Below are positions 41,778 to 50,844 of a stretch of DNA of 64,000 bases, piece after piece (the first letter of the stretch is position 1; every line of letters begins with the position of its first letter). The stretch comes from Mycobacterium sp. ENV421 (lineage in GTDB: Bacteria > Actinomycetota > Actinomycetes > Mycobacteriales > Mycobacteriaceae). The notes below the pieces were generated by a model. It did not search any database, was not told the origin of the DNA, and saw only the letters and a list, made by a program, of their open reading frames with translations. A program made the translations under genes and the position numbers. The DNA lies in NCBI RefSeq assembly GCF_002887815.1, contig NZ_PDHO01000005.1, positions 186,001-250,000 of the forward strand, read 5' to 3'.

Positions 41778-43250
41778 ATGACCGAACCGCTGGGTATCTC
41801 CGTGGGCACAGCCAGCCTGGTCGCCGCGCGGGCCGGGGCGGCGCCGGTGATCTGTCCCGCCGCGGTCACCCTCGGCGACCAGCTGTGGACCGATTTCGTC
41901 GACCGCGTCGGTGATCCGATCCCGCTGACGGGTGACGACGGCTTCGCCTATCGCGCCGAGCAGCTGCTGGCCGCGGCACTGTCCGGGCTGGCCGACACCG
42001 AGGGCTCGGGTTTGGCGGCGGTCTCGGGGATCGCGGTCCCGGCGCACTGGGGACCCGGCCGCCGTGACGCGCTACGCGATGCGCTCTGGAATCTGCCGGC
42101 GCTGGCGTCGGCGGCCGCTCCGCCGGTGCTGGTTTCCGACGCGACCGCGGCGCTGCGCTCACTGCAGAGCGATCCCGGGCTGCCCCGACATGGGGTGATC
42201 GTGGTGTGCGACTTCGGTGGCGGCGGCACATCCGTCACCCTGGCCGACGCGGCTGCCGACTACCGCCAGATCGGCGAGACGACCCGGTTCGCTGAACTGT
42301 CCGGCGAGGACACCGAATTCCTGCGCGCGTTGGACGGCACGTTGGAGCGCGCCAGGATCGGCCGAGCCGATGTCAGTGCCGTCGCCGTCATCGGCGAATC
42401 GGCGACACCGGTGGCCACGCGCCAGCTCTCCGAGCACCTGCAGATGCCGGCCACGGTCTCAGCCCATCCCCACCTAGATGCGGCGCTGGGGGCGGGCCTG
42501 GCCGCGGCCCGACAGCTGGCCGCCGATGCGCCGACCGGCATGGCGCCCGCGCCGTTGATTGCCGACCCCGGTCCGCAGTCGGCAACGATGGCCGCTCCGC
42601 TTGCCTGGTCCAACGACGACGCGCCGGATGAGACCGGCGGGTACGAGCCGTCCTACGGCTACAGCGACGCCGACTACCGCGATTACAGCGACGCCGAGGA
42701 CGACGACCTGTCGATCCTCGGTGGGGAACCGCCTCAGAAGCGCGGATCCAGCCTGACCCGCAGTGTGCCGCTGCTGCTCGGCGGGGCGGCCGCCGTCGCT
42801 GCGGTCGCCGTCGGCGGCTTCGCCTACACCCTCACCGGGACCAGCACGCCGAGCACCCCATCGGTCAAACCCCTTCCGGCGACCGCGGTTTCGTCGATCG
42901 TGAGCCCACCGCAAGCGCCGCCGCCTGCGGAAACCGTCACGATGACCAACCCGCCGGTCCAGACCGTCACGGAGCAGGCGCCCGCCCAGCAGGCCCCGAC
43001 CACCATCGTGACCGTGGAGACCACGACCACGACCCCGCCGACCACCACGACCACGACGACAACCACCACCACAACGACAACGACGACGACAACGCCGACA
43101 ACCACGACCACGACACCGACCACCACGACGACCACCACCGACTGGGACACCACGACCACCTCGACGCGCCGGCCGTTGATCCCCGGATTGCCGCCGCCAC
43201 CACGGATTCCCGGCCTGCCGCCGGCACCTAACCTCAACGTGATGCCCTGA
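41778..43250 (+). CDS. Hsp70/actin-fold protein fused to a TM segment and Thr-rich tail
   Basis: The 490-residue protein begins MTEPLGISVGT, an actin-like phosphate-1 motif, and has VCDFGGGGTS (about 143-152) as the phosphate-2 motif. An acidic Tyr/Asp-rich stretch (about 290-315) precedes a single TM helix (about 331-352). The remainder is Pro/Thr-rich, including a long poly-Thr run, and ends PGLPPAPNLNVMP. The ATPase half should be cytoplasmic and the tail extracytoplasmic. The start at ATG 41778 was chosen because the earlier 12 codons are non-coding in style. Confidence 0.75.
   Translation: MTEPLGISVGTASLVAARAGAAPVICPAAVTLGDQLWTDFVDRVGDPIPLTGDDGFAYRAEQLLAAALSGLADTEGSGLAAVSGIAVPAHWGPGRRDALRDALWNLPALASAAAPPVLVSDATAALRSLQSDPGLPRHGVIVVCDFGGGGTSVTLADAAADYRQIGETTRFAELSGEDTEFLRALDGTLERARIGRADVSAVAVIGESATPVATRQLSEHLQMPATVSAHPHLDAALGAGLAAARQLAADAPTGMAPAPLIADPGPQSATMAAPLAWSNDDAPDETGGYEPSYGYSDADYRDYSDAEDDDLSILGGEPPQKRGSSLTRSVPLLLGGAAAVAAVAVGGFAYTLTGTSTPSTPSVKPLPATAVSSIVSPPQAPPPAETVTMTNPPVQTVTEQAPAQQAPTTIVTVETTTTTPPTTTTTTTTTTTTTTTTTTPTTTTTTPTTTTTTTDWDTTTTSTRRPLIPGLPPPPRIPGLPPAPNLNVMP
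43018..43147 (+). repeat. Thr-codon repeat tract
   Basis: ACC/ACG/ACA codons encode a run of Thr with occasional Pro, in register with the surrounding gene. Such tracts are prone to slip-strand length variation and might be O-mannosylated in mycobacterial exported domains. Confidence 0.7.
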
Positions 43251-43256
43251 CGGTGC

Positions 43257-43889
43257 TCAGCGGGGCTGGGCTCCCGGCACGCTCGTGCGCGCGGCGACCG
43301 ATTGCGCCGAGCCGGTATCGAACACCGCGATGGTGACGTCGTCGTCGCGGTATCCGCCGATCCGGTGCAGTCCGGGTGTAGCGGCGATGATCGCGGTCAC
43401 GGCGTCACCGGATAGCGGATAGTCGGACACCGGGTGACGCCAATGGGCGCTGAGGATCGTGGCGTGCGGCTGAAGCCGCGGGATTTCCCGGGCCAGGGTT
43501 TCCTGCAGTGTCGCAGCGTCGAAGTAGTAGCCGACTTCGGAGATCACGACCAGATCGAAATCGGTTGCCGGCCATTCGGTATCGAATGAGCGATTCAACA
43601 GTGTGACGGAGTCGCGCAATCCGCGGGCGCGCAGCCTGGCGTCGGCGTGCGCCAGCGCGGCGTCGGCGACATCGACGGCTGTCACGTGATCGCATCGGGT
43701 GCTCAGCTGTTCGGTGAGCACCCCGATCGAGCATCCCGGCTCGAAGGCGTGCTGGTACCGCTCGCGGGGGAGTAGCGCCATCGTGATCGCATACTTGCGC
43801 CGTTCGTACCACCGTGAGGCGAGCTCCCACGGATCGGCGGACTCGGCGTAGAGGGCGTCGAAGTAGCTGTGAGGCAGACCGGACGTCAC
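43257..43889 (-). CDS. SAM-dependent methyltransferase (NodS-like)
   Basis: The 210-residue protein has motif I FEPGCSIGVL (about 49-58) and DFDLVVISEVGYYF as motif IV. It resembles NodS, which N-methylates glucosamine units. It ends a four-gene operon with PIG-L, acyl-CoA-dehydrogenase-like and GT2 genes, overlapping the PIG-L gene by ATGA. Methylation of a deacetylated aminosugar is plausible. Confidence 0.82.
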   Translation of the reverse strand: MTSGLPHSYFDALYAESADPWELASRWYERRKYAITMALLPRERYQHAFEPGCSIGVLTEQLSTRCDHVTAVDVADAALAHADARLRARGLRDSVTLLNRSFDTEWPATDFDLVVISEVGYYFDAATLQETLAREIPRLQPHATILSAHWRHPVSDYPLSGDAVTAIIAATPGLHRIGGYRDDDVTIAVFDTGSAQSVAARTSVPGAQPR

Positions 43890-44650
43890 CGGAACACCAC
43901 CTCTCCGACACGATCCAACCGCTCCAACACATACGGCGGAAGAATCGGCTCGCGGCCGGCGGCGTCGCTCTCGAGCTGACTTCGAAACGACGCAACCGCC
44001 TGCCGTTTACGCTGCACCGCAACCGGATCCGTGACGATCCGTACGGCGTGCCGCCACGGCACGGCGTCATCTCCGGGACGGGCCCAATGCCACATCCAGA
44101 TCGGATACTCCAGCAGCACAGCCCCGGTGCGGGACGTGGCGACAGCAGCGGCCCGGCCAACCGCTTCGTGATCGGGATGACCGTCGCCGCGCCACGTCGC
44201 CGCGCACCAGGTGCCCGCAGGGCGAGCCGTCAGAATGGCGGTCAGGATATCGGCGAGCCGGGATTCGTTCTCGTCGAGCTTGCCGTCGGGAAGGCCGAGG
44301 AAATCCGGCATCGGAAGACCGAGAGCCGCTGCCGCGGTGCGTGATTCACTGCGCCTGGACTCTTCGAGTCGAGCCTGCTCGGCGACCGACAGTCCCGGCC
44401 AGGCCGCACCGCCGTCGCTGGCGATGACGGTACACACCTCGACGCCGCGGGCCGCGACCTCGCAGGCCGCTGCCCCGAAGCCGAGTATCTCATCGTCCGG
44501 ATGGGGTGCCACCACGACCAGGCTCGGGCACTGGTCCAGTGATAACGGCGCAAGCGGGTCCAGGTGCCGAAGCCATTCCTCGGCGGGTGTTCCACCGCCG
44601 GAGATCGGCACGGCCGCGAACCGTGCCGCGTTGCCGGGCGGCGCGCTCAT
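43886..44650 (-). CDS. PIG-L family deacetylase
   Basis: This 254-residue zinc hydrolase has APHPDDEILG (H50-E54) as the metal motif and GHPDHEAVG as the second His site. Family members deacetylate GlcNAc-linked compounds, such as MshB. Coupled ATGA overlaps join it with the methyltransferase and the acyl-CoA-dehydrogenase-like gene. It is distinct from the mycothiol operon. Confidence 0.85.
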   Translation of the reverse strand: MSAPPGNAARFAAVPISGGGTPAEEWLRHLDPLAPLSLDQCPSLVVVAPHPDDEILGFGAAACEVAARGVEVCTVIASDGGAAWPGLSVAEQARLEESRRSESRTAAAALGLPMPDFLGLPDGKLDENESRLADILTAILTARPAGTWCAATWRGDGHPDHEAVGRAAAVATSRTGAVLLEYPIWMWHWARPGDDAVPWRHAVRIVTDPVAVQRKRQAVASFRSQLESDAAGREPILPPYVLERLDRVGEVVFR

Positions 44651-45576
44651 CGGGCCACCAGCAGGCCCAGCGCCGCGAGATCCTTCTCGGCGTGACTCTG
44701 CCTGACGTACATGGTCAGATCGGCGACGCGGCGGGCATGGGCCTCATCCATGGCCAGCGGTGTGGGGCCCAGTGCCCGTGCGGTTCGGCCGATGGCCTCG
44801 TCGACCGCGGTTTCGACGGCGGCCCGTAGTCGCCGGGCCGCGACCTGTCCTGTGCTGCGCGGCGCCGCGTCCACCTGTTCAGCGGTACTCACCATCAGGG
44901 CGTCCGCCGCGGCCAGAGCGGCATCGACGGCGCCGAGATGCGCTGCGGCGTAGGGTTTGTCGCTCTGATGCTCGGCGACCGCGCGATACAGCGGTGCTGC
45001 CACCGCGCGGGCCGCACCCAGCCAGCAGGCCGCCACGCCGGCTGCGCCGTGCCAGAAGCCCGGCCGGGTCAGGTACTCGTCGGGACCGCCGACCGGGGTG
45101 GCCGGCGCGGCGCTGAAGCGCACGGAGCGGGTGTCCGAGTCGGCCATGCCCGCGTTACGCCACGTGCTCGCCAGCGGCTGAACGCCCGGGCCGTGCAGGT
45201 CGACGGCGTAGAGGCCGCGGGCACCTGTCTGGGTGTGGGCTGTCACCAGCGCGTCGGCGCACAGCCCGGCGCCCGAGCACCATGCCTTGATGCCGCTCAC
45301 CGTCACACCGTCGTCGTCGTGATGCGCGGTGACGGTCGCGCCGGGCGCCTCGGCTGGCCACACGCCCCACAACCGGCCCGGCTGTGCCCGCGGCCCGTGC
45401 AGCTCGGCGAGGATCGCAATCGCGTCGGTGTGCGCCTCCGCCAGCCGGCCGGCCACCACATCGCGTTCGCACAGCGCGGCCAGTGTCTGCCAGCGGGTGA
45501 GGGTGCCACCCGAGCCGGGTAGCGGCAGGTTCAGCTCGCCAGCGTCGAGCCAGCGCTGCACCGTCGTGATGGTCAT
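44647..45576 (-). CDS. Acyl-CoA dehydrogenase-like flavoprotein (short form)
   Basis: The 309-residue protein has the ACAD beta-domain pattern VTVSGIKAWCSGAGLCADAL and a helical C-terminus. It is ~70 residues shorter than normal ACADs, and the catalytic Glu is not obvious. It may oxidise a carrier-bound intermediate or serve as a structural partner. ATGA overlaps connect it with the GT2 and PIG-L genes. Confidence 0.78.
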   Translation of the reverse strand: MTITTVQRWLDAGELNLPLPGSGGTLTRWQTLAALCERDVVAGRLAEAHTDAIAILAELHGPRAQPGRLWGVWPAEAPGATVTAHHDDDGVTVSGIKAWCSGAGLCADALVTAHTQTGARGLYAVDLHGPGVQPLASTWRNAGMADSDTRSVRFSAAPATPVGGPDEYLTRPGFWHGAAGVAACWLGAARAVAAPLYRAVAEHQSDKPYAAAHLGAVDAALAAADALMVSTAEQVDAAPRSTGQVAARRLRAAVETAVDEAIGRTARALGPTPLAMDEAHARRVADLTMYVRQSHAEKDLAALGLLVAR

Positions 45577-46289
45577 GCCGAGTCGCGTTGCGGATCGGCC
45601 ATCATCCCCCGCAAATGGGCGGCGAATCCGGCTGGGGCGCGACCGATCTGGCGTGCGGACGTGGTCACCGAGAGTCGGGTGTCGCGCCGGATCCGGAATC
45701 CGGCCACCTCGAATCGATGGACCAGATCGACGTCCTCGCCGCTCGCCAGTGGGCCGAATCCACCGACATGCCAGTATGCGTCAGCTGCGAAACCCATGTT
45801 CGCGCCGTGGACGTGGTCGTGCGCGACTCGGCCTGGCTGGATCTTGGCGTGATACGCGCGAAGGTATCGGCGAACGGCATTGACCGGGATCTGGCGCCAG
45901 CTGGCGATTCGCACGACGCCGAGCACCATGTCGGCACCTGCGCCGAGTTGGCGGACCAGCCAGTTCGCGTCCACCCGGCTGTCCGCGTCGGTGGTTGCAT
46001 ACCAGGTGGTCGGGCCACTCAGACCCTGGTCGCGGGCGAACGAGAAGCCGGCGGCCCGCGCCTCGCCCACGTTGTGTGCGTCGATCTCGAGGAAGTGCAC
46101 ATCGGTGCCGAAACGCTCCGCCAGTGCGCTGCTGCCGTCGTCACAGCTGTCCAGCACGATCACCACGGTGACCGCGACATCGGCCCGCGCGGCCGCAGCC
46201 GCAATCGCCGTCAGGCATTCCGGCAATGCCGACGCTTCGTTGTGGGCGGGGACAACGATCACCGCGCGGTCGAAATCAGCAGCAGTCAC
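45573..46289 (-). CDS. GT2-family glycosyltransferase
   Basis: At 238 residues this GT-A enzyme opens VIVVPAHNEASALPECL and has the metal motif TTDADS (D101/D103) and ED in LASGEDVDLVHRF. It is the first gene of the four-gene operon and 52 bp downstream of an SDR. No TM segment is visible. The probable role is the transfer of a sugar that PIG-L and the methyltransferase then modify. Confidence 0.85.
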   Translation of the reverse strand: MTAADFDRAVIVVPAHNEASALPECLTAIAAAAARADVAVTVVIVLDSCDDGSSALAERFGTDVHFLEIDAHNVGEARAAGFSFARDQGLSGPTTWYATTDADSRVDANWLVRQLGAGADMVLGVVRIASWRQIPVNAVRRYLRAYHAKIQPGRVAHDHVHGANMGFAADAYWHVGGFGPLASGEDVDLVHRFEVAGFRIRRDTRLSVTTSARQIGRAPAGFAAHLRGMMADPQRDSA

Positions 46290-46341
46290 GGCAGCGGATA
46301 GCCGGTCTGAGGTGTTTTCACACTTCGTCGGCTTGCGCGGG

Positions 46342-47088
46342 TCAGCTCAGCGGGGCGAGGCCGGCACCGGTCAGCACGTAGCCGGCGGCGGAGTCGGCCC
46401 GATCGACCGTCACCAGGTCGATCAGCGCTTGCCCCGCGAGCTCCGGCGTGATCACCGGTCCGAGCTGCTGGATGAAGGCGTCCTCGGTCAGTCCGGCCTG
46501 GTGGGCGTAAGCCCGGATGCCGGCCCGTCCGACGTCGCCGGCCGGAGTCATCCTCGGCATCACGGTGGTGAAGGTGACGCCCAGGCCGGCGCGCTCGGAT
46601 TCCATGTGCGCGTACTGAGCGATGAATCGTTGAGTGGCTTTGGCCCCGGCATAGCCGCCGCTGAGCGGCGATCCGTTCAGTGCCGCGCCGCTGCTGACGA
46701 TGACCACCCTGCTGCCTGGCGGCAGTGGCTTCAGAAGAGCTGCCTGCGCCCAGGCGAAGGCGATCTTCACATCGGCGTCCCAGTTGACCGAGAACGTCTC
46801 CCAGGAGTGCTGCACCAGCTCGCGCATCACGGGGGTGGCTCCCGCGACGATGATCACGGTGTTCGGCTCCTGCTCATCGAGTACGCACCGCGCTGCGGCC
46901 GCATCACTGGCATCGGCGACCCGCGTGCGGACGGTGGGATGAGTGTCGGTCAGTGCGGCCAACGCTGCGCCGTCGCGGGCGAGCGCGACCACGTCGGCAC
47001 CGGATTCGGCGAAGGCGGCGGCGATGCCATGCCCCAACCCGCGACTGGCACCCACCACGAGCACCTTCAGTTCATGCAGTTCGGTCAT
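46342..47088 (-). CDS. Short-chain dehydrogenase
   Basis: The 248-residue SDR has VVGASRGLGHGIA and GYAGAKATQ near the active Tyr-Lys. GGGAG precedes the ATG. It follows the second SDR by 30 bp and may belong to the same operon as the downstream GT2 cluster, as only 52 bp intervene. Confidence 0.85.
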   Translation of the reverse strand: MTELHELKVLVVGASRGLGHGIAAAFAESGADVVALARDGAALAALTDTHPTVRTRVADASDAAAARCVLDEQEPNTVIIVAGATPVMRELVQHSWETFSVNWDADVKIAFAWAQAALLKPLPPGSRVVIVSSGAALNGSPLSGGYAGAKATQRFIAQYAHMESERAGLGVTFTTVMPRMTPAGDVGRAGIRAYAHQAGLTEDAFIQQLGPVITPELAGQALIDLVTVDRADSAAGYVLTGAGLAPLS

Positions 47089-47118
47089 GTCACTCCCTTT
47101 CGTTTGGTGGTTCGCCTG

Positions 47119-47838
47119 CTACGTGGCCGGTGTGCCGAGGAGCGCGGCGTATTGGTTCTCGAGTGCTTTGGCGGCTCCATCTCGCCACCGCTGCTCGAGT
47201 GACTGCGCCATGGGGTCGGGAAAGATGTCGTCGTGGCCACTCTCGATTGCGTCAAAGACCGCCGCCGCAACGAATTCCGGTGTGGCCTTGGGGATATCGA
47301 CCCCGCGACTCATATCGGTGTCGACCGGACCGGTGAGAATCGCGTGGACGCGAACTCCTCGGGGAGCGAGTAGCGCCCGCAGCGACTGGGTGAGATTGAA
47401 TGTGGCGGCTTTGGAGATGGAGTACGCCGGGATCAGCGGTAGCGGCGCAAGCGCGTTCAGCGACGAGTTGTTCACGATGGTGCCGCGTGATTCGAGGAGC
47501 TTCGGCAGGAACGCCGCAACGACGTCGTAGGTGCCGAAGAAGTTGACGGCGAGGTGACGTTCGATCACGACTCGATCGGACAAATCGTCGTAGTCGGCGA
47601 CGCCGGCATTGTTGATCAGGATGTCCAACGAGCCCACCTGCTCGGTGGCGCGTCGAATCTGCTCCCGGTCGGTGACATCCATCGTCACCGACCGGATCCG
47701 GTCGTCCGAGTCGGCGAACGGTCGACGTGTGGCGGCGTAGACGCACCTGGCGTCTCTGCGCAGCGCTTCGTGCACCAGTGCCCGACCGATTCCCCGATTG
47801 GCACCGGTCACGAGCACCGTTTTATCCGCGATGGGCAT
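47119..47838 (-). CDS. Short-chain dehydrogenase
   Basis: A 239-residue SDR has VLVTGANRGIGRAL, NNAGVADY and YSISKAATFNLT with the Tyr-x3-Lys pair. AGGAGG stands 5 nt before the ATG. First gene of a leftward run (SDR, SDR, GT2 and so on). The substrate is unknown. Confidence 0.87.
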   Translation of the reverse strand: MPIADKTVLVTGANRGIGRALVHEALRRDARCVYAATRRPFADSDDRIRSVTMDVTDREQIRRATEQVGSLDILINNAGVADYDDLSDRVVIERHLAVNFFGTYDVVAAFLPKLLESRGTIVNNSSLNALAPLPLIPAYSISKAATFNLTQSLRALLAPRGVRVHAILTGPVDTDMSRGVDIPKATPEFVAAAVFDAIESGHDDIFPDPMAQSLEQRWRDGAAKALENQYAALLGTPAT

Positions 47839-47998
47839 AGTTCCTCCTTGGCAACAAACAACCTGTCGAAGAGATAGATGCGCGGCCCCGTCCTAAGTGA
47901 GCGGTGAGTTCGCGATCACTTTTGCGCCCGCCGAACGTCAGTACAGGTGGGCGTCGCGCAGCGCGGCCGATACGTGCGAGGTGAAGCGGTGACATGGC

Positions 47999-48994
47999 AT
48001 GACAGCCAATCTGATCGACAAGGCGCGGGCAGGCGACAGCGACGCGTTCCGCGCGCTGACCGAACCGCACCGTCGCGAACTCGAGGTGCACTGTTATCGG
48101 ATGCTCGGCTCGCTGCACGACGCCGAAGACATGGTCCAGAACACGATGCTGGCGGCCTGGCGGGCGCTGGACGGATTCGAGGAGCGGGCATCGGTACGCA
48201 CGTGGCTGTACCGCATCGCCACCAATCAGTGTCTGGGCGTGTTGCGTTCGGGACGGCGAAAGCGGGAGGCTGTGGAGATCGGCATCGCTGAGAATGGCCT
48301 GCCCGAGCCGACGCACTACGGCGACATCGTCTGGCTGGAGCCCATCCCCGATCATCTACTGGACGTCGCGGATGTGTCTGCCCTCGGACCGGAGGCCGCA
48401 TACGAGCAGCAGGAAGCCATTTCGCTGGCGTTCGTGACCGCGTTGCAGATGCTCCCGGCGCGTCAGCGCGCCGTGCTCATCCTGCGCGATGTGCTGGGTT
48501 TCCGTACCGCCGAGGTGTCCGAGATGCTCGGCGCCACAGTCGCATCGGTGAACAGCGCACTGAAGCGGGCGCGCGAGACGGTCGGCAGGAGCGGCCGGGA
48601 TGCCGAACCGCCCGAACCGAATTCGTCGGCGGAGCAGGCGCTGGTCGCGGACTTCGTGCACGCCTACCAAACCGGTGACGTTGAGGCATTGGTGCGTCTG
48701 TTGACCGCCGACGTACGGGTGTCCATGCCGCCGATCCCGTTGGAGTATCACGGCCTCGACGCCGTCGCGGGCTTCTACGCCAAAGTCCTCCGCGAGCGGA
48801 CCTACACGCTGGTGGCTACCCGCGCCAACGGTCAGCCGGCCTTCGGGGCCTACCTCAGAACGGGCGTCGACCCCACTCGTCACGCCGCCGGTCTGTTGGT
48901 CCTCGATCTGGCCGGCGAGCGGATCTGCGGGCTGACCCGATTCGACAACGATGTGATGCCGCGATTCGGGCTGCCGCGAACGCTGCACGACTGA
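47999..48994 (+). CDS. ECF sigma factor with SnoaL-like C-terminal domain (SigG type)
   Basis: In 331 residues sigma region 2 (about 18-80: HCYRMLGSLHDAEDMVQNT, VRTWLYRIATNQCL) and region 4 (about 140-195: LPARQRAVLILRDVLGFRTA) are followed by a SnoaL/NTF2-like domain (about 210-320). This is the layout of SigG/SigJ-like ECF factors with no separate anti-sigma factor, in which the C-terminal domain modulates activity. It converges on the ANTAR gene, leaving only 6 bp. Confidence 0.87.
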   Translation: MTANLIDKARAGDSDAFRALTEPHRRELEVHCYRMLGSLHDAEDMVQNTMLAAWRALDGFEERASVRTWLYRIATNQCLGVLRSGRRKREAVEIGIAENGLPEPTHYGDIVWLEPIPDHLLDVADVSALGPEAAYEQQEAISLAFVTALQMLPARQRAVLILRDVLGFRTAEVSEMLGATVASVNSALKRARETVGRSGRDAEPPEPNSSAEQALVADFVHAYQTGDVEALVRLLTADVRVSMPPIPLEYHGLDAVAGFYAKVLRERTYTLVATRANGQPAFGAYLRTGVDPTRHAAGLLVLDLAGERICGLTRFDNDVMPRFGLPRTLHD

Positions 48995-49000
48995 TACCGG

Positions 49001-49711
49001 TCAGCGCGGATGTGCTTGTGCCGCATCGACGATCTTGGCCGCGACTTCGGCCAACGGCACGTTCGTGTCGTGCGACAGCTGCCGCAGCATCTCGAACGCC
49101 TGGTTGGCGTCCGTGCTGTAGCGCTCCATGATCATTCCCTTGGCCTGCCCGATGATGTCGCGGCTGGCCAACGCCTTCTGAAACTGTGACTCGCGATGGC
49201 CCGCGTCCCACACCAGCGCCGAGTGCGCCGCGAACAGCGACCCGAGGTGGCGGGTGTGGTCGTCGAACGCATGCGGGCGATCGGCGAAGACGTTCAGCGC
49301 GCCTATCGACGTGCCCGTCATGAACAGCTGAAAACCCATGATGCTGCGCACCGCTGTGGTCTCTAGCGCCTCGGCGCAAAAGGCCGGCCAGCGCGTCTCC
49401 CGAGAAAGATCCTCGACGTGGACCACTCGGTGCTCCCACGCGGTTGACAGGCACGGCCCCTCTCCGGTGCGGCGTTGAATGTCGTCGATGCGGACCGCGG
49501 CCTGAGTCGTCGCCGCGGGGGTGTCGATCTCGAATTGATCCGCCGTCACAGTGATGTTCGCGTACTCCGCACCGGGCAATTCCGCGGCGGCATGCTCCAC
49601 GAGTTCGGCGGCGACACCGCCATCGAGGCTTCGCCGTTCGTACAGGCGCCGGGTGATGTCGGCAATACGGGCAGCGGCGTCCGCAACGGGGAATCCTCGG
49701 TCGACCGACAT
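49001..49711 (-). CDS. GAF-ANTAR regulator
   Basis: A GAF domain (about 20-160) precedes a C-terminal ANTAR domain (IIGQAKGMIMERYSTDANQA, about 180-230). It would be an RNA-binding antiterminator controlled by a small molecule or redox cue. ATG 49711 (MSVDRG) was chosen since GGGTAT stands 10 bp upstream, giving a near-leaderless start; the GTG at 49732 would include that promoter-like sequence. Both lack a ribosome site. Confidence 0.85.
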   Translation of the reverse strand: MSVDRGFPVADAAARIADITRRLYERRSLDGGVAAELVEHAAAELPGAEYANITVTADQFEIDTPAATTQAAVRIDDIQRRTGEGPCLSTAWEHRVVHVEDLSRETRWPAFCAEALETTAVRSIMGFQLFMTGTSIGALNVFADRPHAFDDHTRHLGSLFAAHSALVWDAGHRESQFQKALASRDIIGQAKGMIMERYSTDANQAFEMLRQLSHDTNVPLAEVAAKIVDAAQAHPR

Positions 49712-49721
49712 GACAGATGCC

Positions 49722-49743
49722 ATACCCGCCACGATGGTTGGTG
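49722..49743 (-). promoter_or_regulatory. SigF-type promoter of GAF-ANTAR gene
   Basis: On the minus strand GGGTAT is complement 49722-49727, with GTTG 16 bp before it, close to GTTT-N15/17-GGGTA. It lies between divergent genes. It decides the start choice of the ANTAR gene if real. Confidence 0.45.
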
Positions 49744-49767
49744 CAACATCGGCGCAAAGGAGATGCG

Positions 49768-50844
49768 ATGACCGAGCAGACCCGCGTTCGGCGCGGACCG
49801 ATCACGCGTAACGCCACCGGTCTGACGTCGGCCGAGGCTTTTGTCATCATCGCGATCGCGACGATCCTGCTGACCCGGCTCTATCTTCAGCTCACCGGCT
49901 ACCCGCAGGTCGGCGGCGGCGACCTGCACATCGCGCACGCGCTGTGGGGCGGTGCACTGATGATGCTCGCCCTGCTGATCGGGTGGATGGTCCTGGGCTC
50001 GGGCCCGCGGTCGCTGACCGTGGTGCTGGGCGGGATCGGCTTCGGCTTGTTCCTCGATGAGGTAGGCAAATTCGTCACCAAGAACAACGACTACTTCTAC
50101 GGGCCGGCCGCCGAGATCATGTACATCCTGGTCTGCCTGATCCTGGCCGGCGCCCGCCTGGTGCGGGCCATTCGGCCACTCAGTGCGCGTGAATGCCTGG
50201 CGTCCTCGGCGGCGATCGCCGCCGACGGGGTGGCCCGTGGCCTGCCGGACCACCGCCGCGAGATCGGTTTGCGACTCGTCGAATACGCCCGAGCCAGGGG
50301 AGCGTCGACCGACGAGATCGAGCACGTCCGCGCGCTGTTGGTCTCGGCTGCGCACGCCACCGACCGCGGCTATCGGGCGCGGCGGTGGGCGGAACGATTG
50401 ATTCCCAACGTATTTCGAAGCCCGAAGTGGGTGCCCTGGGTGGGCTGGCTGTTGGTGGCCGGTGCGGTGCTCGGCCTGCTCTTCCACGCGCTGGGCATCG
50501 TGTTGGGCGGCTACTTCTATCAAGACAGTCATGTCTCGATTCATCTGGCCGGCAAGACCCCGGCCACCATCATCCTGATGATCGGCGCCGCGCTGACCCT
50601 GGCGATGGCGCTGCCCGCGATGATCGCGCTACCGCGCACGACGAAGTTGTGGCCGCTGCGGCTGCTCCGTACCGGCGCTCTGGTGTTCACTCTCCTCAGC
50701 GCGCTGGTGCACTTCGCGACCGAAGGATTCGCCGCTCTGATCACCCTGTCCATCGGCCTGTTCGGCTTGGCGATCCTGTCCTACCAAGTCGACGTCGCGG
50801 CGCAGCGGGCCGCGCCTACACCACCGACAGGTAGCGCCGAGTGA
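49768..50844 (+). CDS. Polytopic membrane protein of unknown function
   Basis: In 358 residues there are about four TM segments in the N-terminal half (to ~135) and four in the C-terminal part (from ~220), separated by a ~80-residue cytoplasmic helical domain. An AAAGGAG site is 5 nt before the ATG. The divergent partner is the GAF-ANTAR gene. Its 3' end overlaps the DUF1990 gene by 29 bp. The family is not recognised. Confidence 0.75.
   Translation: MTEQTRVRRGPITRNATGLTSAEAFVIIAIATILLTRLYLQLTGYPQVGGGDLHIAHALWGGALMMLALLIGWMVLGSGPRSLTVVLGGIGFGLFLDEVGKFVTKNNDYFYGPAAEIMYILVCLILAGARLVRAIRPLSARECLASSAAIAADGVARGLPDHRREIGLRLVEYARARGASTDEIEHVRALLVSAAHATDRGYRARRWAERLIPNVFRSPKWVPWVGWLLVAGAVLGLLFHALGIVLGGYFYQDSHVSIHLAGKTPATIILMIGAALTLAMALPAMIALPRTTKLWPLRLLRTGALVFTLLSALVHFATEGFAALITLSIGLFGLAILSYQVDVAAQRAAPTPPTGSAE

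Noticed and set aside
43018..43147. Mobile or VNTR element in the Thr tract
   Set aside because: It is simple codon repetition in frame within one gene, without terminal repeats or target duplication.
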